A stretch of 64,000 nucleotides of DNA. Origin: Saprospirales bacterium (GTDB lineage: Bacteria; Bacteroidota; Bacteroidia; Chitinophagales; JADIYW01). Positions 55,021-64,000 of this stretch are shown piece after piece. The notes beneath the pieces are model-generated. The model did not search any database, was not told where the DNA came from, and saw only the letters and a list, made by a program, of their open reading frames with translations. The stretch lies in assembly GCA_016711605.1 (NCBI GenBank), contig JADJSS010000007.1, forward strand, positions 1-64,000. Direction: 5' to 3'. The stretch's first letter is position 1; each line of letters opens with the position of its first letter. The position numbers were made by a program, and so were the translations under genes.

Positions 55021-56558
55021 TTGCTATAACTAATATATCCAAACGAATATGGTGCAATTTGCACAGCTTTGTTCGTTAAAACTCTATTGACTAATTTTGC
55101 GGAATTTAATTTTGGAGCATATTCCTTTTCATTTTCCCATTGTGTTTTTCCAGCTGCACTATAAGGGAAATCTGCTTCCATGGCAACATAATTTCCAGCA
55201 GATTTTATACTTGCATTTACATTCAACGTAATTTTTTTATTAGTGTGATTGACAAAATGTAAATACACTTTGTTGTCATCTTTATTTAAAAAGGTATAAC
55301 AAGTAAATAGTTTTAATGCATCTTTATCATCACTTGTAACTGTTTCATTTGCTCTAAATGAATTTACCGAAAGTGTATTCGTTAAAAATTGAAACGCATA
55401 ATACTCATACGTTGTTTTGTTTCGACCAATGGTTTTAAATGGTTTTATTTTTCCATTTCCGAATGTAATTAAACCACCAAGCGCATGCAAATTTGTCAAC
55501 TCTATGTAGTTATTCGTTCTTGAATTGATATCTAAGACGGAAAGAAAAAAATCGCTTACATAAGCACCTTGTACAAAGGTATTTTCTAACATTTTTAAAT
55601 TCCCAACATTCCATTCTGTTATCCATAGTTTTTTACTGGCATCAAAAAATGGTTTTAAATTTGCCGATTCGTGTTCAATGAACCCATTTTTTGTGGGCAT
55701 TAAGTAGCTATTGTTTTTAATATAAACACTGTCAAAAAATGGTGTATCATCACATGTTTTGCAACCATTATACGTGTGCCAAACATAACCATCAAAGAAG
55801 TTTTCTTTTCCAAGTTGTTGATTCCATTCGCGCATAAATTTACTGCGTGAATCCATGGCAGTAAGAGTATTTGGGTCGCCACCAACTACAGCAATACGCA
55901 ATTCAGGATATTTTTTTCGTAAATCAATTGCTGTTTGTTTTATTTTCTTGATGTAAGTGTAAACATCTGGAAATAGCTTCCGATAACCCATTAAATTATA
56001 TTCATTTCCTAACTCAACGCCATATATTGGAATATTATTTTTTTTCAATTCGTCAATCACAAAACAAAATTCATCAAAGTTTCCATATTGTAAATTTGCA
56101 CAATAAACTACACCACAATTGGTCGCTTTACACATACGTATTAAATTGAATAAAATATTTTCGTTTCGTTTGCTTTGTAAGTTGTATAATGCATAACCAG
56201 CTTTTCCTAAACTTTCCGTTGTTTTAAAACCATATACTGGTAAATTTGGGTGATACCAATTAGCTACTGTTCCACCTGGAAAGCGTAATGAAGCTGGTTT
56301 TAAATCGCGTAACAATTGTACAAATCCAGAATCTTTATCTAACTCTTCAGCAAATGCAAAACCTATATTAATACCGAAAATGTTACGGTTTATTTTTATT
56401 GAATTAGATATATTTGGTATGATGTTAATTGTTGCCGTTGGTATTGTACTACTTTTTAAAATCAAATTATTCACTTTCTTTTTATCGTTTGATAGGCAAA
56501 CGCGCAATACAAAAAGTGTCGAAATAAATATAAAAGCAATTTTTAGATTCTTTTTCAT
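55017..56558 (-). CDS. exported clan GH-A glycoside hydrolase (GH51/39/79-like)
   Basis: 513 residues. The hydrophobic N-terminus (NLKIAFIFISTLFVLRVCLS, Cys at 21) suggests export, perhaps as a lipoprotein. A TIM-barrel is inferred from FGINIGFAFAEE, ASLRFPGGTVANWYHP, acid/base Glu in VELGNEYN (near residue 188) and nucleophile Glu in KLWITEWNVG. The C-terminal part is a beta-sandwich (VYLHFVNHTNKKITLNV). This arrangement fits retaining arabinofuranosidases, xylosidases or glucuronidases, but the family could not be fixed. Its place among polysaccharide genes suggests trimming or turnover of surface glycan. Confidence 0.75.
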   Translation of the reverse strand: MKKNLKIAFIFISTLFVLRVCLSNDKKKVNNLILKSSTIPTATINIIPNISNSIKINRNIFGINIGFAFAEELDKDSGFVQLLRDLKPASLRFPGGTVANWYHPNLPVYGFKTTESLGKAGYALYNLQSKRNENILFNLIRMCKATNCGVVYCANLQYGNFDEFCFVIDELKKNNIPIYGVELGNEYNLMGYRKLFPDVYTYIKKIKQTAIDLRKKYPELRIAVVGGDPNTLTAMDSRSKFMREWNQQLGKENFFDGYVWHTYNGCKTCDDTPFFDSVYIKNNSYLMPTKNGFIEHESANLKPFFDASKKLWITEWNVGNLKMLENTFVQGAYVSDFFLSVLDINSRTNNYIELTNLHALGGLITFGNGKIKPFKTIGRNKTTYEYYAFQFLTNTLSVNSFRANETVTSDDKDALKLFTCYTFLNKDDNKVYLHFVNHTNKKITLNVNASIKSAGNYVAMEADFPYSAAGKTQWENEKEYAPKLNSAKLVNRVLTNKAVQIAPYSFGYISYSN

Positions 56559-56588
56559 GTGTATAAAATTTAAAAAGTAGAAATATTA

Positions 56589-56767
56589 TTTTAACCACAT
56601 AGAAACATAAGAAATTATTAGTTTGCTAAAAACGGAATTGCAATTTATTACGAAAGTCAAGATCTACAGAGATTGTAAGCTGTGCTTACAACTATGAATA
56701 ACTATTATAACCTATAATTTATTGCAAATTTCATGCTTGCTTTTTCTATGAATCTATGTGGTTAAAA
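56589..56767. mobile_element. MITE-like repeat, copy 2
   Basis: Terminal inverted repeats: left TTTAACCACATAGAAACATA and right CTATGAATCTATGTGGTTAA. Internal hairpin TTGTAAGC-tgt-GCTTACAA at 56674-56692, as in copy 1. No transposase. Confidence 0.72.
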
Positions 56768-56775
56768 AAATCTTT

Positions 56776-58104
56776 TTATGGTTGAATTTTGGCATTTGGA
56801 TTATTTGCAACTGCTTTCAAGTATTGTTGTTCTTTGGCTCGATAATATTCAACAATTAAGAAAAACAAGACGAATCCAAATCCTCCAGAATAAATAGCTC
56901 CACCAAATAATGATTGTATAAATATGGAGCAAATCCCTAACAAACCAGTATTGAAATATATATTTCGTTTATACACCTGCATTTTATAGGCAACATAGAT
57001 TGGATATAAGAATACTGAATTTATTACAAGAACTCCTACAACTCCATTTGATAGCAAACCACCAACAATACCGATGTCACCTAATGTAACATTTCCTACT
57101 TCCAACATCATTACTAATTTTTTAGGACAACCAATTCCAAAGAAAATATGTGTAGGATGTCGTAAAAAATAGTTATAAACGGCCGCCATTTCTTCCCAAC
57201 GAACATCGGCAGATCCTTCACCAGTTTTCTGGCCTAATAAAAATTTAGCAAAAACAATATACATATCTGCCGTAAATTTTAATGCTTCTGGATATACGAA
57301 ATAGAGTACCAAGCAAATAAACCCTATGATTCCTGCCATCTGAAGCAGTTTTTTGGCAGTCTGATGCCATTTCAACACTACAAACATATATATAAATAAA
57401 GGTATCATTTCTGAAATAAATTCACTACGTCCTTTATCGACAAACACTTGGTAAGCGCACAAAATTAAAAAAGCAAACAAACCAGTAAATTTATCTTTTA
57501 AAATGTATTCTAGAAAATAATACACCATACCAAACATTAAGAAGCTACTTGAAAATCTAAAGATATAGCCACCTTTAACTGGATTATAACCAACCAATCC
57601 TTCTGAAGAACCATCTGAAAATGTGGCTGGATTCACAGTAAATGAAATGTATGTATAAAACAATAAAGTAAACCAACATAATACTACATTGGCTAATACA
57701 TACTGCTTTATTGTCATTTTATTTATTCGAATTAGATAGTAAATAAAACTCGATGATGTTACAAACAAAGAACCACCCAATCGATACAATGCTTTCATTA
57801 AAGGTTGATCCAATGTATAATGTACAGTGAATGCATTATAAATCGGCACCAACATAAACAGCATCACTACTAAATCAACTCTGTTTATTTGCTTTAGTGC
57901 AAATATTTTGTAGTAGTAATACACCATACTTGAAATTAAAACGAATGGCAATCCTATTGACATTAAAGCGCTTACAAAAGAGAGCGATTTAAATTGATAC
58001 AAGACATTGCTATTAAATAATAAAGCATAGATAAAATATCCAAATATTTTTACTTCATAAAATGGCTGATCACGTGTATATAAAGGTTTTGATCGCAAAC
58101 TCAA
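56776..58104 (-). CDS. O-antigen ligase/Wzy-like membrane polymerase
   Basis: 442 residues with about 11-12 transmembrane helices. The segment from SADVRWEEMAAVYNYFLRHPTHIFFGIG contains the conserved Arg and the large periplasmic loop of Wzy/WaaL proteins, and DKGRSEFISEMIP carries a second Arg. Such proteins polymerise or ligate lipid-linked oligosaccharide repeats at the periplasmic face. Sequence alone does not separate polymerase from ligase. Its start overlaps the upstream gene's stop by 4 bases (ATGA), so the two are coupled. Confidence 0.8.
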   Translation of the reverse strand: MSLRSKPLYTRDQPFYEVKIFGYFIYALLFNSNVLYQFKSLSFVSALMSIGLPFVLISSMVYYYYKIFALKQINRVDLVVMLFMLVPIYNAFTVHYTLDQPLMKALYRLGGSLFVTSSSFIYYLIRINKMTIKQYVLANVVLCWFTLLFYTYISFTVNPATFSDGSSEGLVGYNPVKGGYIFRFSSSFLMFGMVYYFLEYILKDKFTGLFAFLILCAYQVFVDKGRSEFISEMIPLFIYMFVVLKWHQTAKKLLQMAGIIGFICLVLYFVYPEALKFTADMYIVFAKFLLGQKTGEGSADVRWEEMAAVYNYFLRHPTHIFFGIGCPKKLVMMLEVGNVTLGDIGIVGGLLSNGVVGVLVINSVFLYPIYVAYKMQVYKRNIYFNTGLLGICSIFIQSLFGGAIYSGGFGFVLFFLIVEYYRAKEQQYLKAVANNPNAKIQP

Positions 58105-59753
58105 TTATTCTTTTTAATTAGAAGATAAGGCACGAAATTACCTGTTTTTTGTTTAAAATAACCATACTTTTCTGGCTGATTGAGGATATGTGAAAAAATG
58201 GTGTCTTTTTTAACTTTTTTTAGTGCTAATAAGGTAGGTGTAATGTATATAATATCAATTTTTTTAACGGCAATGAAGTTGCTTAATACTACATCTTTAT
58301 CATAAACAAATTCCTGGTTATAATTTACAAAATTAGTAGGCATTAAATTAGTCATGCTTCCTTCAGCATCTAAAATGGATATTTTTTTATTTAATGGAAA
58401 ATTTTTTCTAATATATTTTATGGTTGTAGCATTACAATTACTGTCTTCTTGCCTAAATAAATTATAATATCTAAAATCTTCTGCTGCTGGTGTTACATAA
58501 AACCAAACAAAAGACAATACAACAATTTTTTGCATTGGTTTATCAATCTCAATATTAAAAGAAGAGAAAACAAGTGCAATAAAAAGCATTAAAAATGGTA
58601 CTTGTAATAATATATAATGATGTCTAGGATATGCATATATACAAATAAAAACCGTTGGTGCTAATACTAAAAATAGCATAAAAAGCGTAAATAAATTTGC
58701 TTTTATTAAAATTAAAAAGCGTTTGAAAAAATATTTTGCCGTGGCACCAAAAGAAAGATAAATGATTAAAAACATTGCTCCAACCATTAAACACAACCAA
58801 TGAAAATCTTTGGTAAAAACTGGAAAAAAGAAACTAACCACAACTTTTCCAGTCAGTAAAATATAATGTTTTAAATTAAAAAAAATATGGTGAAAGAAAA
58901 CAGATGGATTAGAATAGATAATAGATTTTAGCGAAGAAACATCAGGAAAATATGCTTTATTCGATTCATTAAACTCTAACCAAAATGGAGATTGATCGTT
59001 TTTCCAAACAGATGCATTCCAGGCAAAATGTTGTAAGAACACACGCAAACTTCTTGCTGAATCACCGTTATTAAATGGTGTTTTAAAGAAAATAAACATA
59101 AAAACAAAGCAGCAAAGCAATGTAACAAATACACCAATCTCTATTTTAATTAGCTTTCTATTCTTTTTTAAAAACAAAATAATGGTTAACAAAAAGCATG
59201 CTATAAAAGGTAAAAATAATTCTGGCCGTGCGTACGAACAAATTAAAAAAGCAAAAGACATTACACTAAATTTTAACAAGGTAGTTTTACTATATTTTGC
59301 CAGCAAAACACCAGATATAATTATAAGAATGCAAAAATGAGATATGCGCGGCCAAACTGGTAAATTAATAAAACTTGATAGAAAAATCATTGCCAACATA
59401 AACGAGATAATACGTTGTACACCACTCGACAAAAGCAGCATAAATAAAGCAATGGAAATTAGTATCGTGGTAAAGGTAAAATTGAAATAATACAATTGAA
59501 TTTTATCCTGAATAAATAACGACAATATTTTGTACCATAACGAATAACTTGGGCCCCAATCTTTTGGTATAAAATCAAACATGCAAGTTCCTCGGTACAA
59601 ATACAACGATTCGTCCCAAAAAAGGACGTCCATGTAATTCTGTAAATTCCAGCAGATTTTTATACCGCAAACGATCGATAACGCAATTCCCAAAAAAAGA
59701 AACTTATCAAACTTAAGGAAATTCTGTTCTTTGTTTTTAGCAATATTTTCCAA
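58101..59753 (-). CDS. GT-C-type membrane glycosyltransferase-like protein
   Basis: 550 residues, 11 or so transmembrane helices. The first periplasmic loop begins YMDVLFWDESLYLYRG, the Asp-Glu pair being typical for GT-C enzymes such as PMT/ArnT relatives; LICSYARPELFLPFI and a C-terminal domain of about 120 residues follow. No ATG is available, so TTG at 59753 (MENIAKNKEQ) is the start. Translationally coupled to the Wzy-like gene. Likely a transfer step in surface glycan assembly. Confidence 0.78.
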   Translation of the reverse strand: MENIAKNKEQNFLKFDKFLFLGIALSIVCGIKICWNLQNYMDVLFWDESLYLYRGTCMFDFIPKDWGPSYSLWYKILSLFIQDKIQLYYFNFTFTTILISIALFMLLLSSGVQRIISFMLAMIFLSSFINLPVWPRISHFCILIIISGVLLAKYSKTTLLKFSVMSFAFLICSYARPELFLPFIACFLLTIILFLKKNRKLIKIEIGVFVTLLCCFVFMFIFFKTPFNNGDSARSLRVFLQHFAWNASVWKNDQSPFWLEFNESNKAYFPDVSSLKSIIYSNPSVFFHHIFFNLKHYILLTGKVVVSFFFPVFTKDFHWLCLMVGAMFLIIYLSFGATAKYFFKRFLILIKANLFTLFMLFLVLAPTVFICIYAYPRHHYILLQVPFLMLFIALVFSSFNIEIDKPMQKIVVLSFVWFYVTPAAEDFRYYNLFRQEDSNCNATTIKYIRKNFPLNKKISILDAEGSMTNLMPTNFVNYNQEFVYDKDVVLSNFIAVKKIDIIYITPTLLALKKVKKDTIFSHILNQPEKYGYFKQKTGNFVPYLLIKKNN

Positions 59754-59876
59754 ATACTATGCATGCAATAACGAAGATACTTAAATTTTAGAAGTAAATT
59801 TATTTTCGTTTAATTAATTGAATCAAGCTATTTATTTTGACTATTTTGCGTGTAAATTCGTCAACTGTTTTGCGTC

Positions 59877-60944
59877 ATGCATAAAAATAATTTTGATTTT
59901 TTAAGATTGATATTTGCACTTTTAGTAGTGGTGCATCACAGTTTTCCATTGTCTGGCACTTCTGAACAAGATGCTTTGTTTTACGCAACTCACGGCTTAT
60001 TATCTTTTTCATATATTGGTGTTCGCGGCTTTTTTGTCATTAGTGGTTTTTTGATTTTTCCGAGTTTAATGCGTTCAAAAAACTTAATAGATTATTTTGT
60101 AAAACGTGTGCTGCGTATCTATCCAGGTTTGTTAGTGGTTTTGGCTGTAACGCTTTTTATTAGTATGTTTTTATATGATGGAAACATAATTTCATTTTTT
60201 AAAATGAAAGAAACATACACTTATATTCCAATTAATTTAAGTTTGATAAAATTGCAAAATTATATACCTGGTGTTTTTGGAACTAATGTTTTTCCAAGAG
60301 CCATTAACGGTTCACTTTGGACAATTGTCTATGAATTTGCATTGTATTGCACGATAGCTTTCTTTATTTTTTTAAAGCATAAAACTATATTTTTTCAACG
60401 CATCGTATTGCTGTTTTTTATTGCACTGTTTTTTGTAATTCGCATCTTTCAGAATCAGATTGAAACAATACACATTGGCACTTTAGGTTTATACATGTTT
60501 GCACACAATGGCATTTATTTTTATGTTGGCGCACTTTTATCTACTTATGATTTACAAAAAATAAAATACAAATTTCCAATTCTAATTACTACCTTTTTAG
60601 TTTGGGTTTTACTAATTGGAAATCCAAATTTTGAATTGATTCAATACTTTTTATTTCCGGTAATTGTATTGTTCTTCGGAACCTATTCTACAAAATACTT
60701 AAATAGCATTGGTGAAAAAATAGGTGATTTGTCGTATGGTGTTTATATTTACGGCTTTCCTATTCAACAAACGCTGATGCATCTCTATTCGCTGAGTTGT
60801 TTACAGCTAACTTTAGCAGCAACGCCAATTATACTAGTATTTGCCTGGTTTTCGTGGCACTTTGTAGAAAAAATTGCACTGAATAACCGCTCGAAAGTAT
60901 ATACTTTTTTAGAAAAGAAATGGAGTTTAAAAACTATTGCTTAG
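59877..60944 (+). CDS. acyltransferase family 3 (OafA/YrhL-like)
   Basis: 355 residues, ten transmembrane helices. Conserved motifs: LRLIFALLVVVHHSFPLSG (catalytic His), GVRGFFVISGFLIFP, and INGSLWTIVYEFALY, all hallmarks of the family that O-acetylates surface polysaccharides or lipids in the inner membrane. Its 3' end overlaps a convergent GT4 gene by 11 bp. It is the only plus-strand gene in the central part of this polysaccharide region. Confidence 0.9.
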   Translation: MHKNNFDFLRLIFALLVVVHHSFPLSGTSEQDALFYATHGLLSFSYIGVRGFFVISGFLIFPSLMRSKNLIDYFVKRVLRIYPGLLVVLAVTLFISMFLYDGNIISFFKMKETYTYIPINLSLIKLQNYIPGVFGTNVFPRAINGSLWTIVYEFALYCTIAFFIFLKHKTIFFQRIVLLFFIALFFVIRIFQNQIETIHIGTLGLYMFAHNGIYFYVGALLSTYDLQKIKYKFPILITTFLVWVLLIGNPNFELIQYFLFPVIVLFFGTYSTKYLNSIGEKIGDLSYGVYIYGFPIQQTLMHLYSLSCLQLTLAATPIILVFAWFSWHFVEKIALNNRSKVYTFLEKKWSLKTIA

Positions 60945-61920
60945 CATATCTTTTAAAAATTTCTGTATGCAAAAATCCAGCTTTTTCCCAACTGTAAGTA
61001 CTTGCTACATCTAAACTTTTTTTGCTTAATGAATCGTGCAATGTTTTGTCATTCATTAATAATTGCATCGCAATTTTTATTTCTTCTGTTGAATTTGAAT
61101 CTACTAAAATGGCAGCATCTTTCGTAATTTCTTTGCACGCAGTTGAATTGCTTGTAATTACCGGAACACCACACGCCATTGCTTCTAACAAAGGCATACC
61201 AAAGCTTTCGTGTGTAGATGGAAAAATAAAAGCGTATGCTTCTTTCAAGTATTTTGCAATTTGTTTGCTTTCTGTTTTTACAGTAATCAATTGAATTTTC
61301 TCATCTGAAATTTTATTCGGATAATTTGGACAAACAATAATTAACGGCAATTTATTTTCGTCTTTTATTAACTGATATGCTTCAATAATTTTTTCTACAT
61401 TTTTTTTCGGCTGATACATCGAAACATGAAAAAAATATGGCTTCGCACCACTTTGTCTATAAAATAAAGTATCATCATAACCATGATATATTACTGAAAT
61501 CTGGTTGCTTTCTAAATTTAGTTGATGAATGATTTCTTCTTTTGCAAAATTAGAAACGGTGATAATATGTGCAACTTTATGTTTGTATAGTTGCCACATT
61601 AATCGTCTTTTTACATTTACAAAAAAACCTTTTAGCTTATTTATAAATGATGTGCCAAATGTATCTTTCAAAGGCATCGAAAGATTAGCAGCACCATGCA
61701 AAGTTACTAGCCAAGGAATATTGGTTTGCAGAATTTTTCTGTTTGGATAGCGTGCGCCTGTACAAGTCGGATCCCAAATTATATCAACATCTGGAATCGA
61801 ATCATTTTTGCCAAAAAAAAAAATTTCATGTTCGTGTTTTTGCAAATAGAATACAATATTATCTGTGTAAATTTTTACACTCATAGTATCCTGTTGTGGT
61901 TTCCAAATTCCAATACGCAT
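60934..61920 (-). CDS. family 4 glycosyltransferase
   Basis: 328 residues from Met 61920 (MRIGIWKPQQDTMSVKIY). A GT-B fold with N-terminal acceptor domain and C-terminal donor domain; the donor-site signature is HESFGMPLLEAMACGVPVI (EX7E type). FHVSMYQPKKNVEKIIEAY is the usual GT4 opening of the second domain. A retaining transferase using a nucleotide sugar on the cytoplasmic side, presumably building a lipid-linked repeat unit. The sugar is not predictable. Confidence 0.9.
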   Translation of the reverse strand: MRIGIWKPQQDTMSVKIYTDNIVFYLQKHEHEIFFFGKNDSIPDVDIIWDPTCTGARYPNRKILQTNIPWLVTLHGAANLSMPLKDTFGTSFINKLKGFFVNVKRRLMWQLYKHKVAHIITVSNFAKEEIIHQLNLESNQISVIYHGYDDTLFYRQSGAKPYFFHVSMYQPKKNVEKIIEAYQLIKDENKLPLIIVCPNYPNKISDEKIQLITVKTESKQIAKYLKEAYAFIFPSTHESFGMPLLEAMACGVPVITSNSTACKEITKDAAILVDSNSTEEIKIAMQLLMNDKTLHDSLSKKSLDVASTYSWEKAGFLHTEIFKRYAKQ

Positions 61921-61985
61921 TCTCACAAAAATAAATGAATTTTTATCAAACAAAGAAAATTATTTACCACTGAAGGCACTAAAGT

Positions 61986-62003
61986 TCCGAAGCTTCGGAA
62001 CAA
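61986..62003. repeat. palindrome GTTCCGAAGCTTCGGAAC
   Basis: An 18-base perfect palindrome in the gap between the GT4 and flippase genes. A weak terminator or operator; there is no T-run of note. It resembles the TTCCGAA cores at 19634 and 23050. Confidence 0.5.
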
Positions 62004-62107
62004 AGAAACAATTTGAAGGTAATAATCTATGCGAACAAGAAAACTAAGGTTCTCTTTTTTTTACATTTTGTAATCTTCCTTTATTATAACTTATGTTTTT
62101 TAAGTGC

Positions 62108-63461
62108 TTATTTTTTTATAAAAGGAAAATATCCAATAAAAAATCCGAATGTTTTTTTGATATAAATAGTTCCGATGATATTCCAAGCAATCATACTAAA
62201 CGTATTTGCAATCGCTGATCCTAGAATTCCATATTTAGGAATTAAAATTAAATTAGCGACAATATTTACTATTGCACCAACAAATGAAATATTTCTAAAT
62301 TGCTTGTGATGACCAGTTGCATTTAACAATTGAGCTACTGGACCACAAATTGTATTGATGATTTGTCCAATAGTGAGCACCGACAAACAGATAGCACCTT
62401 TCATAAATTCTGCACCATACAACCACATTACCTGATTTGAAAAGAACAATAAAATAATAAAAACTGGCAAGCTCAACCAGAAAATTAATTTAGAAGATTT
62501 ATTAGTGATTCGTTGCACTTCATCCAATTTGTTTTGTGTAAATAACTGTGTGATTTTCGGCTGAACAGTAGTATTTAAAGCTACTAACAGCGTTGCTGCC
62601 AACATGGAAATATTCGCACATGTTTTGTAAATACCAACCATGTCAGTTCCAATATTATTTGATTTTAATAAAAATACATCAGCACTATTATTGATTAAAA
62701 ATGCAATGTAAGTCATTAGCATCGGAAATGCCATCGTAAAAATTTCATTATACGAAACGGTTTTTAAAGTTGGTTCTGTTCTCGACGGTTTTATAAAATA
62801 GTTGTAAATCGGAACTAAAGAAAATAACCATGGCAACACGCATAAAGTTGTCCAATGCAAATAAATTGGATTGTAAATATTGAAAAAATATTTCGTAACA
62901 ATCAGCAAAACAACAACACGAATAATAGTTGGCAACACCAAGGACATATTCGCTGTATGTACCTTAAGTGCAGCACGCAAGCTGAAATAATTTAATTCGC
63001 CAAGAACCATAAAAGGTAGAAAAAAAACCAGAAATACGAAACAACCAAAGCATATTTGGCTCATTCCAATAATTGCACAACCAAGGCGAAATAAAATAGA
63101 TAATGATTCCACTGACAAATGAAAAAACAAGAATAATCTGATTTCCTTTTAAAAAAAGCGAATAACTTGTTTTGGTGTTATATTTTTGGTTGTATTCAGG
63201 AATGAGTTTTTGCAACGCATCTTTTACACCAAAATTGATTAAAATGGCAAAAATTCCCATAACAGTTACAATTAGTGTCAATCTGCCAGATGCTTCTGCA
63301 CCATATAGTCTGCCAATTAAAACACCTGATACGAAACGCAATCCTTGAACAAAAAACAAGGTAATAGCAGTTGACAAACTACCTTTCAGAACAAAACTAA
63401 AATTTTTGTCTTGCAGTGCTTTTTCAAGTTTTTCTTTATAAAATGGAATCTTCAACGACAT
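62108..63461 (-). CDS. polysaccharide flippase (Wzx-like, MOP superfamily), one frameshift
   Basis: About 450 residues when repaired. The start at 63461 (MSLKIPFYKEKLEKALQDK) precedes helix one (VLKGSLSTAITLFFVQGLRFVSGVLIGRLYG), which is typical of the MOP flippases. ILINFGVKDALQKLIPEYN and, further on, NIVANLILIPKYGILGSAIANTFSMIAWN are family hallmarks. A frameshift at the A-homopolymer near 63015-63025 splits it; removing one base joins RISGFF to LPFMVLGEL. It translocates lipid-linked repeat units across the inner membrane, upstream of the Wzy-like enzyme. Confidence 0.88.
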
Positions 63462-63494
63462 TCTGTATAAGTACAAAAATAGGCATTTACGTTC

Positions 63495-63542
63495 AACTTT
63501 GGAAAAGTTCATAATCTTGCGATAAAAAACTTTTCCAACGTT
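63495..63542. repeat. inverted repeat with CCAAAGTT core
   Basis: Left AACTTTGGAAAAGTT (63495-63509) and right AACTTTTCCAACGTT (63528-63542) form a stem with one mismatch and an 18-base loop. Related to the hairpins at 17174 and 39830. Confidence 0.6.
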
Positions 63543-63583
63543 ATTTTTATTATTTTTGATTGCTGATAAAACAAATCTAAAAA

Positions 63584-63740
63584 TTAAACCACATAGAAAC
63601 ATAGCAAAGTATGATATAAAAGAATAAGATAGTACAACATAGTTATTCATCTTTGATGAATACTATTGTGTAACTACGCTGAACGATTATTTTTTACTAA
63701 CCGATATGCTTTTAAAAATCTATGCATCTATGTGTTTAAA
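63584..63740. mobile_element. MITE-like repeat, copy 3
   Basis: Left end TTAAACCACATAGAAACATAG and right end CTATGCATCTATGTGTTTAA. The interior differs from the other copies (hairpin ATTCATC-ttt-GATGAAT at 63646-63662) and is shorter. It fills most of the flippase-MBOAT gap. Confidence 0.7.
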
Positions 63741-63787
63741 AAAAATTATGTACTATTTTCTTGAATTAAAACAGTCAAAAAAAGAAC

Positions 63788-64000
63788 ATGCTATTTAACT
63801 CTATCCATTTTTTGCTCTTTTTTCCTATTTTCTGCTATTTATATTTATCAGTTCCTAAAAAGCATCAATGGAAAATATTAGTTGCTGGTGGTTACTATTT
63901 TTATGGAAGTTTTAGTCCGTTTTTTGCCATTATATTATTTGTTATTACTTGTAATGATTTTTTTGCAGCAAAAATGATGGACAAAGAGCCAACTCAACTG
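63788..64000 (+). CDS. MBOAT family O-acyltransferase (AlgI-like), 5' part
   Basis: The first 71 residues only, cut by the window edge. MLFNSIHFLLFFPIFCYLYL, followed by KKHQWKILVAGGYYFYGSFSPFFAIILF, matches the strongly conserved N-terminus of MBOAT proteins that acetylate alginate or other exopolysaccharides at the membrane. The context of polysaccharide genes supports this role. Confidence 0.88.
   Translation, partial: MLFNSIHFLLFFPIFCYLYLSVPKKHQWKILVAGGYYFYGSFSPFFAIILFVITCNDFFAAKMMDKEPTQL

Noticed and set aside
63462..63650. An N-terminal extension of the flippase up to 63650
   Set aside because: The extra frame crosses the MITE-like repeat and an inverted repeat; family similarity begins at the Met at 63461.

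Overview
The window is AT-rich bacterial DNA from a member of the Bacteroidota, most likely a Chitinophagales/Saprospirales-type environmental organism; this placement is inferred from gene content. The evidence is: secreted proteins ending in type IX secretion (T9SS) sorting domains with PNPN(S/N)G motifs; an OmpA protein with thrombospondin type 3 repeats; DUF4290 next to murA; recR next to a sodium:solute symporter; an alpha2-type glycyl-tRNA synthetase; WG-repeat proteins; and promoters of the Bacteroidota TTG-N18/22-TAnnTTTG type. No rRNA, tRNA, CRISPR array or transposase was seen.

Layout. 1-12.1 kb: guaB, an ABC-2 exporter pair (natA/natB-like), a GNAT acetyltransferase, a secreted M43 metalloprotease, dnaJ-grpE, a TlpA-like thioredoxin and a large T9SS cargo protein, all on the minus strand and almost all broken by single-base frameshifts. 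12.3-17.2 kb: a glycosyltransferase fusion, recR, a sodium symporter and a LOG-family hydrolase. 17.2-23.1 kb: a duplicated divergent module (a helical cytoplasmic protein of unknown function and a lipoprotein, twice) plus a lipoprotein esterase. 23.1-25.4 kb: an M23 peptidase and a bcp peroxiredoxin, both damaged, ending in a junction with long homopolymers that looks artefactual. 25.4-28.5 kb: a Uma2 fragment, an AmgK-like sugar kinase fused to a RapZ C-terminal domain, a ParE-type toxin-antitoxin pair and a MurU-like nucleotidyltransferase, which together look like amino-sugar/peptidoglycan recycling. 28.7-38.6 kb: an EEP hydrolase, glyS, a WG-repeat protein, a sphingomyelin-synthase-like PAP2 protein, a flavin monooxygenase and a zinc-ribbon/Nif3 operon. 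38.7-48.4 kb: envelope and housekeeping genes (lpxK, an OmpA/TSP3 protein, DUF4290-murA, an outer-membrane barrel, an MCE lipoprotein, gyrB). 48.5-52.8 kb: membrane proteins, an SDR and an aldehyde dehydrogenase. 52.9-64 kb: a surface-polysaccharide region with two GT-C-like enzymes, a glycoside hydrolase, a Wzy-like polymerase, an acyltransferase-3, a GT4 enzyme, a Wzx-type flippase and the start of an MBOAT acyltransferase.

Several dispersed repeats lie between genes: a MITE-like element of about 160-180 bp with AACCACATAGA-type terminal inverted repeats (three copies), CCAAAGTT hairpins (three copies), two REP-like multi-hairpin blocks, and simple tandem repeats. The most interesting protein-level observations are the kinase-RapZ fusion in a recycling locus, an Asp-type (predicted fosfomycin-insensitive) MurA, and the duplicated unknown-protein/lipoprotein module in which one gene reads out through its neighbour's terminator. 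The many frameshifts, mostly at homopolymers and often in essential genes, are best explained by sequencing or assembly error, not gene decay.
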